Assembly (NCBI GenBank): GCA_029258375.1
Contig: JARHZA010000001.1
Span: 849,564-913,563, forward strand
Source: Eubacterium sp.
GTDB taxonomy: Bacteria; Bacillota; Clostridia; Oscillospirales; Acutalibacteraceae
Direction of reading: 5' to 3'
DNA: 64,000 bases
In this document: positions 35,462-44,260 of the stretch, piece after piece
How positions within the stretch are numbered: position 1 is the stretch's first letter
Layout: each line of letters begins with the position of its first letter
Program-made: the position numbers and the translations under genes
The notes under the pieces: generated by a model
Told to the model about the DNA's origin: nothing
Database searches by the model: none
Seen by the model: only the letters and a program-made list of their open reading frames with translations

Positions 35462-36728
35462 ATATGAGTCTTTTGTAAACAAAGAAAATAGCGCTGATGG
35501 TAGTAAGTATCATTATCTGCCTACTCAAGATTTTGAAGCTTTATTAGATTTTGTTAGATTTAATAAAAACAAAAAAGATAATGCGGAAGAACTCTTTTCA
35601 ATAAGTGAAAAGTCAAATGTAACATATATAATTGCAAAAAATTATGTTGGTTTAATTCTTTTGAAAAATGGTACAATGATTGAAATTTTGCCTAAAATAG
35701 GATCAACAAATTTTGAATCAGATGAAGTGAAAGCATTAGTTACAAAAATGCTTAGTACGCTCAAAGAATATCCTTTCAAAAATTTGCAGTCATCAAGTAT
35801 GAAAACTGTAAAAATGAGTATGTTTGATGTGTTTGTTAGAATGTTTATTGATAAAATAAATTCTATTGTTAAAAAGGGCTTAAAATGTGGTTACGAAACA
35901 GTTGAGTCTAACGAAATCTTCTTTAAGGGTAAAATTAAATTTAGTGAAAATATAAAATATAATTACGCTCATAAGGAAAGAAACTATGTTGAGTACGATG
36001 AGTTCAACGACAATAGGAGTGAAAACAAACTCATCAAGTCAACACTTATTTATCTTTACAGAAATACTCTTAATTACAAAAACAAAAGTGACCTAAAAAA
36101 ATTGATTTCTGCTTTTTCAAATGTAGATGAGTCAACGAATTATAAAAAAGATTTTAATAGTGTTAAAGTTGGCAGAAATATGGAGAATTATAAACTTGCA
36201 CTAATATGGTGTAAAGTGTTTTTAATGGGAGAAAGTTTTACTTCATATTCAGGCTCAAAAGTTGCATTTGCATTATTATTTCCTATGGAAAAGCTATTTG
36301 AAAGTTATGTTGCAAACAAACTAAAAAAAGTATTAGATTTAGAAAATTATCATTTTTCAGCACAGGACAAAAGTTTTTCTTTGTTTGACGAACCAAATAA
36401 TTGTTTTAATCTAAGACCAGATATAGTCATCAAGAATAAACAAACTAACGATGTATTCGTTATTGATACTAAATGGAAATCACTAAGCCAAGAAAAAAAT
36501 AAAAATTATGGAATCTCACAAGCTGATATGTACCAAATGTACGCCTATCAAAAGAAATATAATGCAAATTCAGTAACATTATTGTATCCACATACTGAAT
36601 TAGTAAATAAGGATAAGCAGATACAGTATAAGTCGGATGATGGTGTAATAGTAAATGTAAAATTTGTTGATTTGTTTAATGTAGAGACAAGTTTGTTAGA
36701 TATATTGAATGAAGTAATATGTAAATGA
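35436..36728 (+). CDS. mcrC: McrC-like nuclease subunit
   Basis: 430 residues. McrC supplies the nuclease and stimulates McrB GTPase. The N-terminal beta-rich domain is followed by a C-terminal PD-(D/E)xK site: LRPDIVI then VIDTKWK (Asp-Thr-Lys near 342) and QADMYQMYAY, the typical McrC ending. A 26-nt overlap with mcrB and an RBS-like GGAGAAAAG inside mcrB indicate translational coupling. The pair should restrict DNA carrying modified cytosines or similar bases. Confidence 0.93.
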   Translation: MKKSYQITEYESFVNKENSADGSKYHYLPTQDFEALLDFVRFNKNKKDNAEELFSISEKSNVTYIIAKNYVGLILLKNGTMIEILPKIGSTNFESDEVKALVTKMLSTLKEYPFKNLQSSSMKTVKMSMFDVFVRMFIDKINSIVKKGLKCGYETVESNEIFFKGKIKFSENIKYNYAHKERNYVEYDEFNDNRSENKLIKSTLIYLYRNTLNYKNKSDLKKLISAFSNVDESTNYKKDFNSVKVGRNMENYKLALIWCKVFLMGESFTSYSGSKVAFALLFPMEKLFESYVANKLKKVLDLENYHFSAQDKSFSLFDEPNNCFNLRPDIVIKNKQTNDVFVIDTKWKSLSQEKNKNYGISQADMYQMYAYQKKYNANSVTLLYPHTELVNKDKQIQYKSDDGVIVNVKFVDLFNVETSLLDILNEVICK

Positions 36729-36749
36729 TTTTTATAAGGAGTGATTTTA

Positions 36750-36950
36750 ATGAAATTTGGAATGAGGAAACCAAGTTTAAAAAAATCAATAAAAGCAAGA
36801 ACTACAGGAAAAATAAAAAGAAGTGTAAAAAAAGCTGTTGTTCCAGGATATGGTAAGAAAGGAATGGGATGGGTAAAAAATCCTAAAAAAGCAGCATATA
36901 ATAAAGTTTACAATAAAACAAGTTTTAGCATAATGGATTTGCTTAAATAA
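36750..36950 (+). CDS. Small, highly basic hypothetical protein
   Basis: 66 residues from the ATG at 36750, preceded by AAGGAGTG; the ORF-track GTG at 36741 is part of that RBS. It is Lys-rich (KKSIKARTTGKIKRSVKKAV) with a NPKKAAYNKVYNKTSF segment that looks conserved in style, found last before the right end of the element. It could bind nucleic acid or be a small mobile-element protein. Function unknown. Confidence 0.65.
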   Translation: MKFGMRKPSLKKSIKARTTGKIKRSVKKAVVPGYGKKGMGWVKNPKKAAYNKVYNKTSFSIMDLLK

Positions 36951-36984
36951 AAAAGGTTCATAATAAACGATGATGAACCTTTAA
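36951..36984 (+). terminator. Terminator after mcrBC unit
   Basis: AAAGGTTCAT and ATGAACCTTT form a stem with an ~11-nt loop, immediately after the small basic gene. Confidence 0.75.
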
Positions 36985-37277
36985 ATGTAAAATTTAATGA
37001 TTTAATTATATTGTACTAATATTTGAACAAAAAGATATAAAGTATGTTATTTCTTACGTCTATTATAATTAAGCCTTAAAGAAAGTTTATTATAATAGAT
37101 TGTAAAAAATATATTATTGTTAATGCGTTGAGATTTAATTTTATACTTATATTCAAAATATTTATAAAATTGATATAATTGTCTTATAAAATATATTTTT
37201 TATCGTATTAAGTTAGTTAAATATTTCAGTTTATTATATTCAATAAATAGTGCTTACATAATATTAAAAACGCTATT
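36985..37277. other. AT-rich right end of the element
   Basis: No ORF, RNA gene or repeat seen before the right arm sites. Confidence 0.5.
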
Positions 37278-37299
37278 TTGAGTCCCATATTGAGTCCCA
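37278..37299 (+). repeat. Right arm-type integrase sites (2 x TTGAGTCCCA)
   Basis: Copies at 37278 and 37290 have the same 12-bp spacing and orientation as the left pair, 75-95 bp inside attR. Confidence 0.7.
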
Positions 37300-37372
37300 A
37301 ACATTTTAGAAAATTGTGAAAACCGTTGATACATCAGGGTTTTTAAGGGATAGGGGACACACATAGTCATAC

Positions 37373-37414
37373 CACCCGCACCAAGAAACGAGTAGCTTTT
37401 AGCTGCTCGTTTTT
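37373..37414 (+). repeat. attR: 42-bp direct repeat of tRNA-Leu 3' end
   Basis: Identical to 14640-14681. It contains the acceptor 3' strand with CCA and the terminator hairpin, but no tRNA body, so this is the copy brought by the element. Confidence 0.92.
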
Positions 37415-37686
37415 TCATTGGATAATAATTAAGGTTTGTATTATTGATAAAAAATTTCTAGTCAGATTTGAACAATTGTTATTATTGTATTATTTCTAAA
37501 TTACTATGGTGCTTAATTGATTTTATTTTTAAAAATTCTTTATAAAATTAAAATTAATTACTTTAAAATATTGAAAATTATAAGTTGAGAATCATGAAAT
37601 TTAACGATTTATTTTATGTAGTATAACGTTTTATAAGAATTTATTGTAAAAAATTTACGGTATTAAAAATATATTTGAATTTTTAT
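37415..37686. other. Intergenic region beyond attR
   Basis: AT-rich chromosomal spacer with no ORF, RNA gene or repeat visible. Confidence 0.5.
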
Positions 37687-37715
37687 TTGCGTATTCATTT
37701 TTATTGTGTTATAAT
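37687..37715 (+). promoter_or_regulatory. Promoter of THF riboswitch/folT
   Basis: TTGCGT, 17 nt, TATAAT, about 30 nt before the riboswitch. Confidence 0.7.
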
Positions 37716-37742
37716 ATCGTCGCTAAATAATTTAATAAAGGC

Positions 37743-37840
37743 AGAATAGGGATATATGCGTTAAGTGCTAGTTGAACGGGGAGTTGTCAGCTAGACGAAA
37801 AGTATAACGCTTGCGATATATGTCCCGCATCCCGCTGCTG
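37743..37840 (+). promoter_or_regulatory. Tetrahydrofolate (THF) riboswitch
   Basis: Conserved THF-element features are present: GCGTTAAGTG, then CTAG...GAACGGGGAGTTGTCAG...CTAG, GACGAAA, TAACGC pairing with GCGTTA, and a GGGATATAT/ATATATGTCCC outer helix, ending in GCATCCCGC. It lies 65 bp before folT, a classical target. No T-run terminator follows; downstream helices (GCACATAGAG with CTTCTGTGC) lead to the AAGGAGG, so control is probably at translation. Confidence 0.88.
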
Positions 37841-37904
37841 CACATAGAGTGTTAAAATTACCTTCTGTGCGTAGCTCAAGGACTACTGCTAAGGAGGTAT
37901 TTTT

Positions 37905-38492
37905 ATGTCAAAATTTAAGCAACTATTTATTGATTCAGCTCGTGAGTTTAAAAACCCAAAAGTTATGACAATAACCGCAATGTTTATTGCAATAGGTGTT
38001 GTACTGGGATTTGTAACCAACATTCAAATAAACGAGTTTATTAGAGTTGGTTTTTCTTTTCTTCCAAATCATTTTGTATCAATGATTTTTGGACCGGTCG
38101 TAGGTTCAATTATGGGAGGTATAACTGATCTTTTAAAATACTTAGTTAGACCAACAGGACCATTTTTTATTGGATTTACACTTAACGCAATTGTAGAAGG
38201 CTTGATTGTTGGTCTTGTATTGTATAAACGCCCACTTACTTTTAAAAGAGTTTTACTTGCTAATATTTTAATTGCTATTTTTGTTAATATATTAATGACA
38301 ACTTGTTGGCTAAGTATTTTATATTCAAAAGGATTTTTTGTAATTCTTTCAACAAGAATAGTAAAGCATTTAATTACAGTTCCAATTGACTCTATTGTTT
38401 TTTATGCAGTTGCAAAACCACTTGTAAATACAAAGGTTTTAAAACCATTTGTAAATACAAAGGTTTTAAAACCTTATTGTAAATTTAATTGA
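37905..38492 (+). CDS. folT: Folate ECF transporter S component
   Basis: 195 residues, about six membrane helices. It binds folate and associates with the shared ECF energising module encoded elsewhere. Family features include the N-terminal MTITAMFIAIGVVLG, the RVGFSFLPNHFVSMIFGPVVG segment and GGITDLLKYL with a PTGPFFIGFTLNA helix. The riboswitch upstream fixes the substrate as folate. RBS is AAGGAGG. The C-terminus carries a perfect 9-residue duplication (VNTKVLKP twice) from a 27-bp tandem repeat. Confidence 0.93.
   Translation: MSKFKQLFIDSAREFKNPKVMTITAMFIAIGVVLGFVTNIQINEFIRVGFSFLPNHFVSMIFGPVVGSIMGGITDLLKYLVRPTGPFFIGFTLNAIVEGLIVGLVLYKRPLTFKRVLLANILIAIFVNILMTTCWLSILYSKGFFVILSTRIVKHLITVPIDSIVFYAVAKPLVNTKVLKPFVNTKVLKPYCKFN
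38421..38474 (+). repeat. 27-bp tandem duplication in folT
   Basis: Two 27-bp units differ at only two or three bases and keep the frame, adding nine residues near the C-terminus. Confidence 0.85.
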
Positions 38493-38507
38493 TAATATAT
38501 AAAAAAA

Positions 38508-38545
38508 TAAAGCACAGAAAGTAAAATCTTTCTGTGCTTTTTGTT
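38508..38545. terminator. Bidirectional terminator between folT and pip-like gene
   Basis: AAAGCACAGAAAG and CTTTCTGTGCTTT form a perfect 13-bp stem with a 6-nt loop, between convergent genes. Confidence 0.9.
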
Positions 38546-38554
38546 TATGCGTTA

Positions 38555-40708
38555 TTACATAATGTGTGTGCTTTCTACCTTTTCATTGAAGAAATCTTTA
38601 AATTTAATAAGCGGATTTCTTAAGAATAAACCTAAGCAAAGGGTAGGAGGTATGAAGCAAGCTAATTTTGCTAAGCAAATCCAGTAGTAGTTTGCGTAAA
38701 GTCCACCGATTGTTTCACGCATTGCATCAATAGCATAAGTGAATGGTAAGAAATGATATAAACCTTGGAAGAAGGCTGGTGTAACTTCAATTGGGAATGT
38801 GCCACCTGAACCTGCGATTTGTAAAACAAGTAATACTACTGCAAGTGCCTTACCAATATCACCAAATGAAACTGTAAGAGTGTAAACTATGTTAGAGAAT
38901 ACAATACTAATGACCCAACCTGAAAGTATGAATTTAAATGGATTTGGACACTGGATCTGTAAGAAAAACAAATCACCCAAGCAAATGATTGTTGTTTGAA
39001 TTAGAGAAAGAACCATAAAGTATAAATATCTACCTATATAGGCTTCTCGAGGCTTAATTCCTTTTATCTTATCGTCTTCATCAACATCAACTTTTAATAT
39101 TGCAACTAATACGATACAACCAACCCATATTGCAAGAACTGAATAGAAAGGAGTCATTGCAGAACCATAATTTTCAATTGTATATAGTGAATTTATTTCT
39201 ATTTGGGTAGGGGATGAAATGAATTTACCAATTGATTCTGGATCGTTTTGAATGGCTGCTGAAATTTTTTCTCCTATTTCACTATCTGATAATTTATCTA
39301 AATGAGTGTTAATAGTACTAATTTTTCCTTGGAGTAAAGTTAAAAGTGCCTCAGCATTTTTGAGTGAATTATTTCCTGATTCTGATGCTTTGTCTGCTGA
39401 TGTTAAAGCGTTTTGAATATCTTTGTTTTCTGCTAATGAATCAAGAATGCCTGCAGTTTTTCCAAGAACAGAATAAATTGAAGAAAGTGATTTATCAATA
39501 TGTGGCTTAATTACTGTTGAGAATGCTGTGTTAAATGAGCCAATTTGATTTTGCATTTCTGTAATTGATTTTTGAATTTGTTTTGCTAATTCAGTAGGGA
39601 ATTTGCCGTCTTTTAATGAAGATGCAAGTTGTCTTAAATCAGTTAATAGAGCTCTATGCTCGTTGATATTATTATCAAATTTTGCAATTAAATTTTTAAT
39701 TTTTTCTGGTAATCTTAAATTATCTGTTAGTGAGTGTATCATTTCAGATATTTTTATTTCAGTTGAAAGTATAGTTTCAACCCTGTCTGCTATTGCATTA
39801 ACTTTTTCATAAGCAGCCATATTATTATCTTCAAATATTTTAGCAAGCTCATCAACAGCAAATTTAATATTTTCTGCTTTAGAATTGATATCTGTTAATA
39901 ATTTACCAGCAGTTTCAGTAACTTGCTGCACAGAATCTTTTGAATAAAGAATTACTGATTGAAGATCCGAAACAGTTGATGATGTATCACTTGCTACTTG
40001 AGAAACTTGTGGTAAAAGTTTTTGCGTATTGTTTGAGAGACTACTTAGCGATTCAGTAGTTTGTTGAAGAGAAATTATTCCGGCTTTCATAATTTCTAAA
40101 TCATTTGATGCTGTGTTAAGTGCTGATTTTAGTGTGTCTACAGGATTGTTTTCGCCGTGTGTCGCATTTGCATCATTCAAAATATTTGCAACTGTGCTTG
40201 CAATTGTATCAATAAATGTTTCATTAACTTGAGCTTTAATTGTTTCTACACATTTGTCTGTTATTTTAGGCGCAATAGCATTTTTCTTTTCGTTAACATA
40301 ATATTGAATTTTTGGTGTTTGAATATCATCACTTAAAAAACTAATTATGTTTTTACTAAAATCTTCTGGAATAACGACGCTTGCGTAGTATTCGCCACTT
40401 TTAACGCCTTGTAATGCCTCATCTTCGCTAACAAATTGCCAACCAATTTTGTCATTAGCTTTTAAATTATCAATAATTTGATCGCCAATTGTAATGCTAA
40501 ATGAATTAGTTAATTCATAACCAGTATCGCAGTTTGCAACTGCAACACTAATTCCATCAGTGCTTCCGTATGGATCCCAGTTTGCCGCAATATTAAACCA
40601 AGCATACATAGCAGGAATAACGCAAATACCAACTGCAACAATCATAGCGATGGCATTACGTCCAACTCTTTTAATGTCCCTTATAAAAATTTTAAAGGCT
40701 TTTTTCAT
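38555..40708 (-). CDS. YhgE/Pip domain membrane protein
   Basis: 717 residues. The N-terminal segment (KIFIRDIKRVGRNAIAMIVAVGICVIPAMYAWFNI) is the hallmark of YhgE/Pip proteins: one membrane helix followed by a large extracellular domain (~40-510) with coiled-coil stretches. Five to six membrane helices lie at the C-terminus (from about 530), related to ABC-2 permeases. Members include the phage infection protein and type VII-associated EsaA. The role here is unknown. Its start overlaps the small upstream membrane gene by 17 nt. Confidence 0.88.
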   Translation of the reverse strand: MKKAFKIFIRDIKRVGRNAIAMIVAVGICVIPAMYAWFNIAANWDPYGSTDGISVAVANCDTGYELTNSFSITIGDQIIDNLKANDKIGWQFVSEDEALQGVKSGEYYASVVIPEDFSKNIISFLSDDIQTPKIQYYVNEKKNAIAPKITDKCVETIKAQVNETFIDTIASTVANILNDANATHGENNPVDTLKSALNTASNDLEIMKAGIISLQQTTESLSSLSNNTQKLLPQVSQVASDTSSTVSDLQSVILYSKDSVQQVTETAGKLLTDINSKAENIKFAVDELAKIFEDNNMAAYEKVNAIADRVETILSTEIKISEMIHSLTDNLRLPEKIKNLIAKFDNNINEHRALLTDLRQLASSLKDGKFPTELAKQIQKSITEMQNQIGSFNTAFSTVIKPHIDKSLSSIYSVLGKTAGILDSLAENKDIQNALTSADKASESGNNSLKNAEALLTLLQGKISTINTHLDKLSDSEIGEKISAAIQNDPESIGKFISSPTQIEINSLYTIENYGSAMTPFYSVLAIWVGCIVLVAILKVDVDEDDKIKGIKPREAYIGRYLYFMVLSLIQTTIICLGDLFFLQIQCPNPFKFILSGWVISIVFSNIVYTLTVSFGDIGKALAVVLLVLQIAGSGGTFPIEVTPAFFQGLYHFLPFTYAIDAMRETIGGLYANYYWICLAKLACFIPPTLCLGLFLRNPLIKFKDFFNEKVESTHIM

Positions 40709-41063
40709 TGTTTATTTGCTCCTCTAAGTCTGTTATATTTTTTTCATTTTCATATTCTTTAATTTTATTTGATAGATATTCGTTAACATTGACATCTGTT
40801 GGAATATCTAACATTTTTTTATAATGATAGTCTGTATATTCAATTACAATAATAAACACCGCACATACTATAATTGAAACTATCCATAGTATCAAAAATA
40901 TTATTTTTGCATCAAGGCTAAACATTAACAAAAGAAAAATTATTGGAATTATTACAATTGCTAAGAATCCACCTTTAACTAAATTATTATAGTTTTTTCT
41001 AAAGCTTGCATAACTTTTTAAAAGTTTTATGTAAACTGTTTTTTCTTCTTCGTGTTTTGACAT
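40692..41063 (-). CDS. Small membrane protein coupled to the YhgE/Pip gene
   Basis: 123 residues from the ATG at 41063 with GAGGTG upstream; the ORF track used a GTG two codons earlier. Two adjacent membrane helices (GGFLAIVIIPIIFLLLMFSL and IIFLILWIVSIIVCAVFIIVI) are flanked by charged ends. No family recognised. Overlap with the Pip-like gene suggests the products work together. Confidence 0.7.
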   Translation of the reverse strand: MSKHEEEKTVYIKLLKSYASFRKNYNNLVKGGFLAIVIIPIIFLLLMFSLDAKIIFLILWIVSIIVCAVFIIVIEYTDYHYKKMLDIPTDVNVNEYLSNKIKEYENEKNITDLEEQINNEKSL

Positions 41064-41323
41064 AACCACACCTCACTATCACTCCGTGTATATTGTAATT
41101 ATACTCATAATATAATTAAGGTCAATATACATAATATTAAATAATTCTAAAATTTTCGCAATATTTTTTGAAAAATGAAAAAATAGCCTAAAAAATTAAA
41201 AAAAACGTTGTATTTTTATCAAATATTACTTCGACTATATTTAACATTATATATGATATTGTAATTAAATTCATTAGTTGTATTCATTATGTTAAAATAA
41301 ATTTATAAATTGATTGATAAAAA

Positions 41324-41354
41324 ATAAAAAAAGCAGTCAAAAGACTGCTTTTTA
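41324..41354 (-). terminator. Terminator of CoA-transferase gene
   Basis: AAAAGCAGTC/GACTGCTTTT stem with a 4-nt loop and T-rich tail, just after the stop codon on the minus strand. Confidence 0.88.
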
Positions 41355-41356
41355 TT

Positions 41357-42655
41357 TTAAAACTTTTCGTCAAATCTTTCTTCGAAAGTCTTAATTAGTT
41401 CTTCTCTAAAGTTAGGGTGGGCTATGTTAATTAAAGCTCTTGCTCTGTTCTTTAAAGTTTGACCTTTAAGTTTAGCAACACCATATTCGGTAACTATGTA
41501 GTTAACATCATTACGTGGTGTTGTAATAGCTGAATTTTCTGTAATAGTAGGCACAATCTTAGAAACAGTACCGTGTTTAGCAGTTGAAGGCATTGCAATT
41601 ATTGATTTACCACCTCTGCTCATTGTTGCACCACGAACGAAGTCAACTTGACCACCAACACCTGAAATTTGATTGAGGCCAACAGTATCAGAAACTACTT
41701 GACCTTGCAGGTCAACTTGTATGCAAGAATTTATAGAAATTACATTGTCGTTTTTTGCAATTTCTATTGGGTGATTAACTTCTTCAATAGGATACATTTC
41801 AACATTTGGATTGTCATCAATAAAATCAAACAATTTTTTTGTTCCAAAAGCAAATCCAAGAACTGTCTTTCCAACGTGTGTATTTTTCCTTGTGTTATTG
41901 ATAACTCCACTTTTAATTAAATCAACAACACCGTCACCAACCATTTCAGAATGTAATCCAAGATCCTTTTTATCTTTTAGCTCTTCACAAATAGCATTTG
42001 GAATACCACCAATTCCAAGTTGTAAACAGTCGCCGTCATTTATTAAAGAAGCACAATTTTTTCCTATGGCTTTTTCAACATCGGTTAGAGGAGCACTTGG
42101 AACTTCTGGTAATGGTTCGTCTATATTAACAAAGAAGTCAAATTCAGAAACGTGCTTTAATGCTTTGCCATGGGTTCTTGGAACATATTTATTAACTTGA
42201 GCAATTTTTAAATCGCAGTAAGATAATGTGCTTTCGATATAGTCAACATTTGTGCCAAGTGAAACGTATCCGTATTCATCAGGTGGGCAAACAGATACTA
42301 TTGAAACTCTTGGCTTTATAACTTCACGAAGAACAGTTGGAATTTCATAAAAATAACAAGTTGTGAAGTCTGCATCACCACAAGAAATAGCTTTTCTACT
42401 TGATTTAGATGCAAAGAAAGAATTATAAGAAAAATGCCCTTTATATTTATCATGAACCCAAATTGTATCGCCAATTAAAAGCATATTAGAAATTTGCACA
42501 TCATGGTAATCTTCATAATGATCTGCAAGAACTTTTTCTAAGCCGATAGGCTCACAACAACCAAAAGATGTAACAATTTTATCACCACTGTGAATATGGC
42601 TTATTGCTTCTTCAGGGGTTACAAGTCTTTTATTATATATTTCTTTCCAATCCAT
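41357..42655 (-). CDS. Acetyl-CoA hydrolase/transferase family protein
   Basis: 432 residues, the size of 4-hydroxybutyrate or butyryl-CoA:acetate CoA-transferases. The reaction moves CoA between acetate and another acyl group through a glutamyl-CoA intermediate; the catalytic Glu is in LHSEMVGDG. Other family motifs are LGIGGIPNAI and the C-terminal VTEYGVAKLKGQTLKNRARALI. The exact acyl substrate cannot be told from sequence alone. It stands alone between terminators in a fermentative genome, where it could support butyrate or propionate formation. Confidence 0.85.
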   Translation of the reverse strand: MDWKEIYNKRLVTPEEAISHIHSGDKIVTSFGCCEPIGLEKVLADHYEDYHDVQISNMLLIGDTIWVHDKYKGHFSYNSFFASKSSRKAISCGDADFTTCYFYEIPTVLREVIKPRVSIVSVCPPDEYGYVSLGTNVDYIESTLSYCDLKIAQVNKYVPRTHGKALKHVSEFDFFVNIDEPLPEVPSAPLTDVEKAIGKNCASLINDGDCLQLGIGGIPNAICEELKDKKDLGLHSEMVGDGVVDLIKSGVINNTRKNTHVGKTVLGFAFGTKKLFDFIDDNPNVEMYPIEEVNHPIEIAKNDNVISINSCIQVDLQGQVVSDTVGLNQISGVGGQVDFVRGATMSRGGKSIIAMPSTAKHGTVSKIVPTITENSAITTPRNDVNYIVTEYGVAKLKGQTLKNRARALINIAHPNFREELIKTFEERFDEKF

Positions 42656-42802
42656 AATATCACCATCATATATAAATATATTGTTAAATAATTAACATAT
42701 ACATATAATACAACAAAAGATATTAGAATTCAATAACATTGTTAAAATATTGTCACAAATAATAAATTAAAGCATATAAATCAAACTAATATTGTTATAT
42801 TT

Positions 42803-44194
42803 TTAATAAACTACTTTTAAATTTTCTTCAGCTTCTGCTACTTTAAGCATTATTGCACATTCTATACGCTTTCTGTGAAGTTCGCAACCAAATTCATAAA
42901 CACCGTTTACACTTCCAGTAGTGTGGTATGCATTAGCAGCACAACCGCCACTGCAATATAGTTTTGCAAAACAATCTTTGCACTCTTTATGTGAATAAAC
43001 ATTACATTCATTAAATTGATCAAGAACTTCTTTGTTTTGAACACCGTTCCAAATGTCACCAAGTTTAAACTTTTCATCACCAACAAATTGGTGGCAAGGA
43101 TAAAGATCTCCATCTGGAGTAACAGCCATATATTCTGTTCCAACACCACAACCAGAAACTCTTTTAACAATGCAAGGACCTGCATCAAGGTCAATCATAT
43201 AATGATAGAATGTGAATCCGTCACCTTTACGATATCTTTTAAGCATTTCATTTGCAAGTATTTCATATTGTTCTTTAAGAATAGGTAAGTCACTTTCTTT
43301 TAATGCATATGCTTCTTTTGGATCAGATACAACTGGTTCAATTGATAATTCTTTAAATCCCATATCAGCCATATGAAGAATATCTTTTGAAAAATCAGTA
43401 TTATAGTGTGTGTAAGTGCCACGCATATAATAATCAGTTTGATTTCTTGAATTAGCAAATTTTTTGAATTTGTCGATGATTAAATCATATGAACCTTTTC
43501 CATTACAAAAAGTTCTTAGCCTATCGTGAGTTTCTTTTCTTCCGTCAAGTGAAAGAACAACATTGCCCATTTCTTTGTTGCAAAAATCAATTACTTCGTC
43601 TGTAACAAGAAGGCCGTTTGTTGTTAGTGTAAATCTAAAGTTTTTATTATATTCTTTTTCTTTACTTCTTCCATATTCAACAAGTTGTTTGCAAACTTCC
43701 CAGTTTAAAAGGGGTTCTCCACCAAAGAAATCAACTTCAAGATTTTTTCTTGTTCCGCTTTGTTCAATAAGAAAATCAAGTGCTCTTTTACCTGTTTCAA
43801 AACTCATTAAACCCTTTGGGCCGTCATATTCACCTTCGCCTGCAAAGCAATATTTACAAGCAAGGTTACAATCATGGGCAACGTGAAGACAAATTGCTTT
43901 TACAACACCTTGTCTTTTTTTGAATTCTTTTGCAGTTTCTTCAAAAGTGTCTTTTGAAAAAAGTCTGTGATCGTCAATTAAAGAGTCAATATCTTCAAAA
44001 CAAAGATCAATGTCTTCTTCTGTTACATCAGTTCGATCTTTGTATTTATTAATAATAAAAGATTTGATTTCATCTTTTGTGTTTGTTTCGTACATTGTAA
44101 TAATGTCATAAGCTACTTCATCAACAGAGTGAACACAACCGCTGTTTTGGTCAATTATAATGTTGTAGCCGTTCATTTTGTATGCATGTATCAT
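42803..44194 (-). CDS. scfB: SCIFF peptide maturase (radical SAM, SPASM)
   Basis: 463 residues. It installs Cys-to-Thr type thioether crosslinks in the SCIFF peptide. An N-terminal RiPP-recognition-like segment (~1-85) is followed by the radical SAM cluster CNLACKYC (Cys109/113/116), DFFGGEPLLNW and a C-terminal SPASM region with CGVGTEYMAVTPDGDLYPCHQF and CKDCFAKLYCSGGC for auxiliary Fe-S clusters. The peptide gene lies immediately upstream; a terminator hairpin sits between the two. RBS is TGGAGAT. Confidence 0.96.
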   Translation of the reverse strand: MIHAYKMNGYNIIIDQNSGCVHSVDEVAYDIITMYETNTKDEIKSFIINKYKDRTDVTEEDIDLCFEDIDSLIDDHRLFSKDTFEETAKEFKKRQGVVKAICLHVAHDCNLACKYCFAGEGEYDGPKGLMSFETGKRALDFLIEQSGTRKNLEVDFFGGEPLLNWEVCKQLVEYGRSKEKEYNKNFRFTLTTNGLLVTDEVIDFCNKEMGNVVLSLDGRKETHDRLRTFCNGKGSYDLIIDKFKKFANSRNQTDYYMRGTYTHYNTDFSKDILHMADMGFKELSIEPVVSDPKEAYALKESDLPILKEQYEILANEMLKRYRKGDGFTFYHYMIDLDAGPCIVKRVSGCGVGTEYMAVTPDGDLYPCHQFVGDEKFKLGDIWNGVQNKEVLDQFNECNVYSHKECKDCFAKLYCSGGCAANAYHTTGSVNGVYEFGCELHRKRIECAIMLKVAEAEENLKVVY

Positions 44195-44210
44195 ATAGTT
44201 ATCTCCATAG

Positions 44211-44237
44211 AAAAACGGCGGTAAAGCATACCGCCGT
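44211..44237 (-). terminator. Leaky terminator between SCIFF peptide and maturase genes
   Basis: ACGGCGGTA/TACCGCCGT stem, 5-nt loop, then TTTT on the minus strand. It would make the peptide mRNA more abundant than the maturase mRNA. Confidence 0.8.
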
Positions 44238-44260
44238 AGATCACTTAGTAAATTTAATTA

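Noticed and set aside
14640-37414. Calling the element an ICE or prophage
   Set aside because: No relaxase, coupling ATPase, type IV secretion, capsid, portal or terminase gene is visible.
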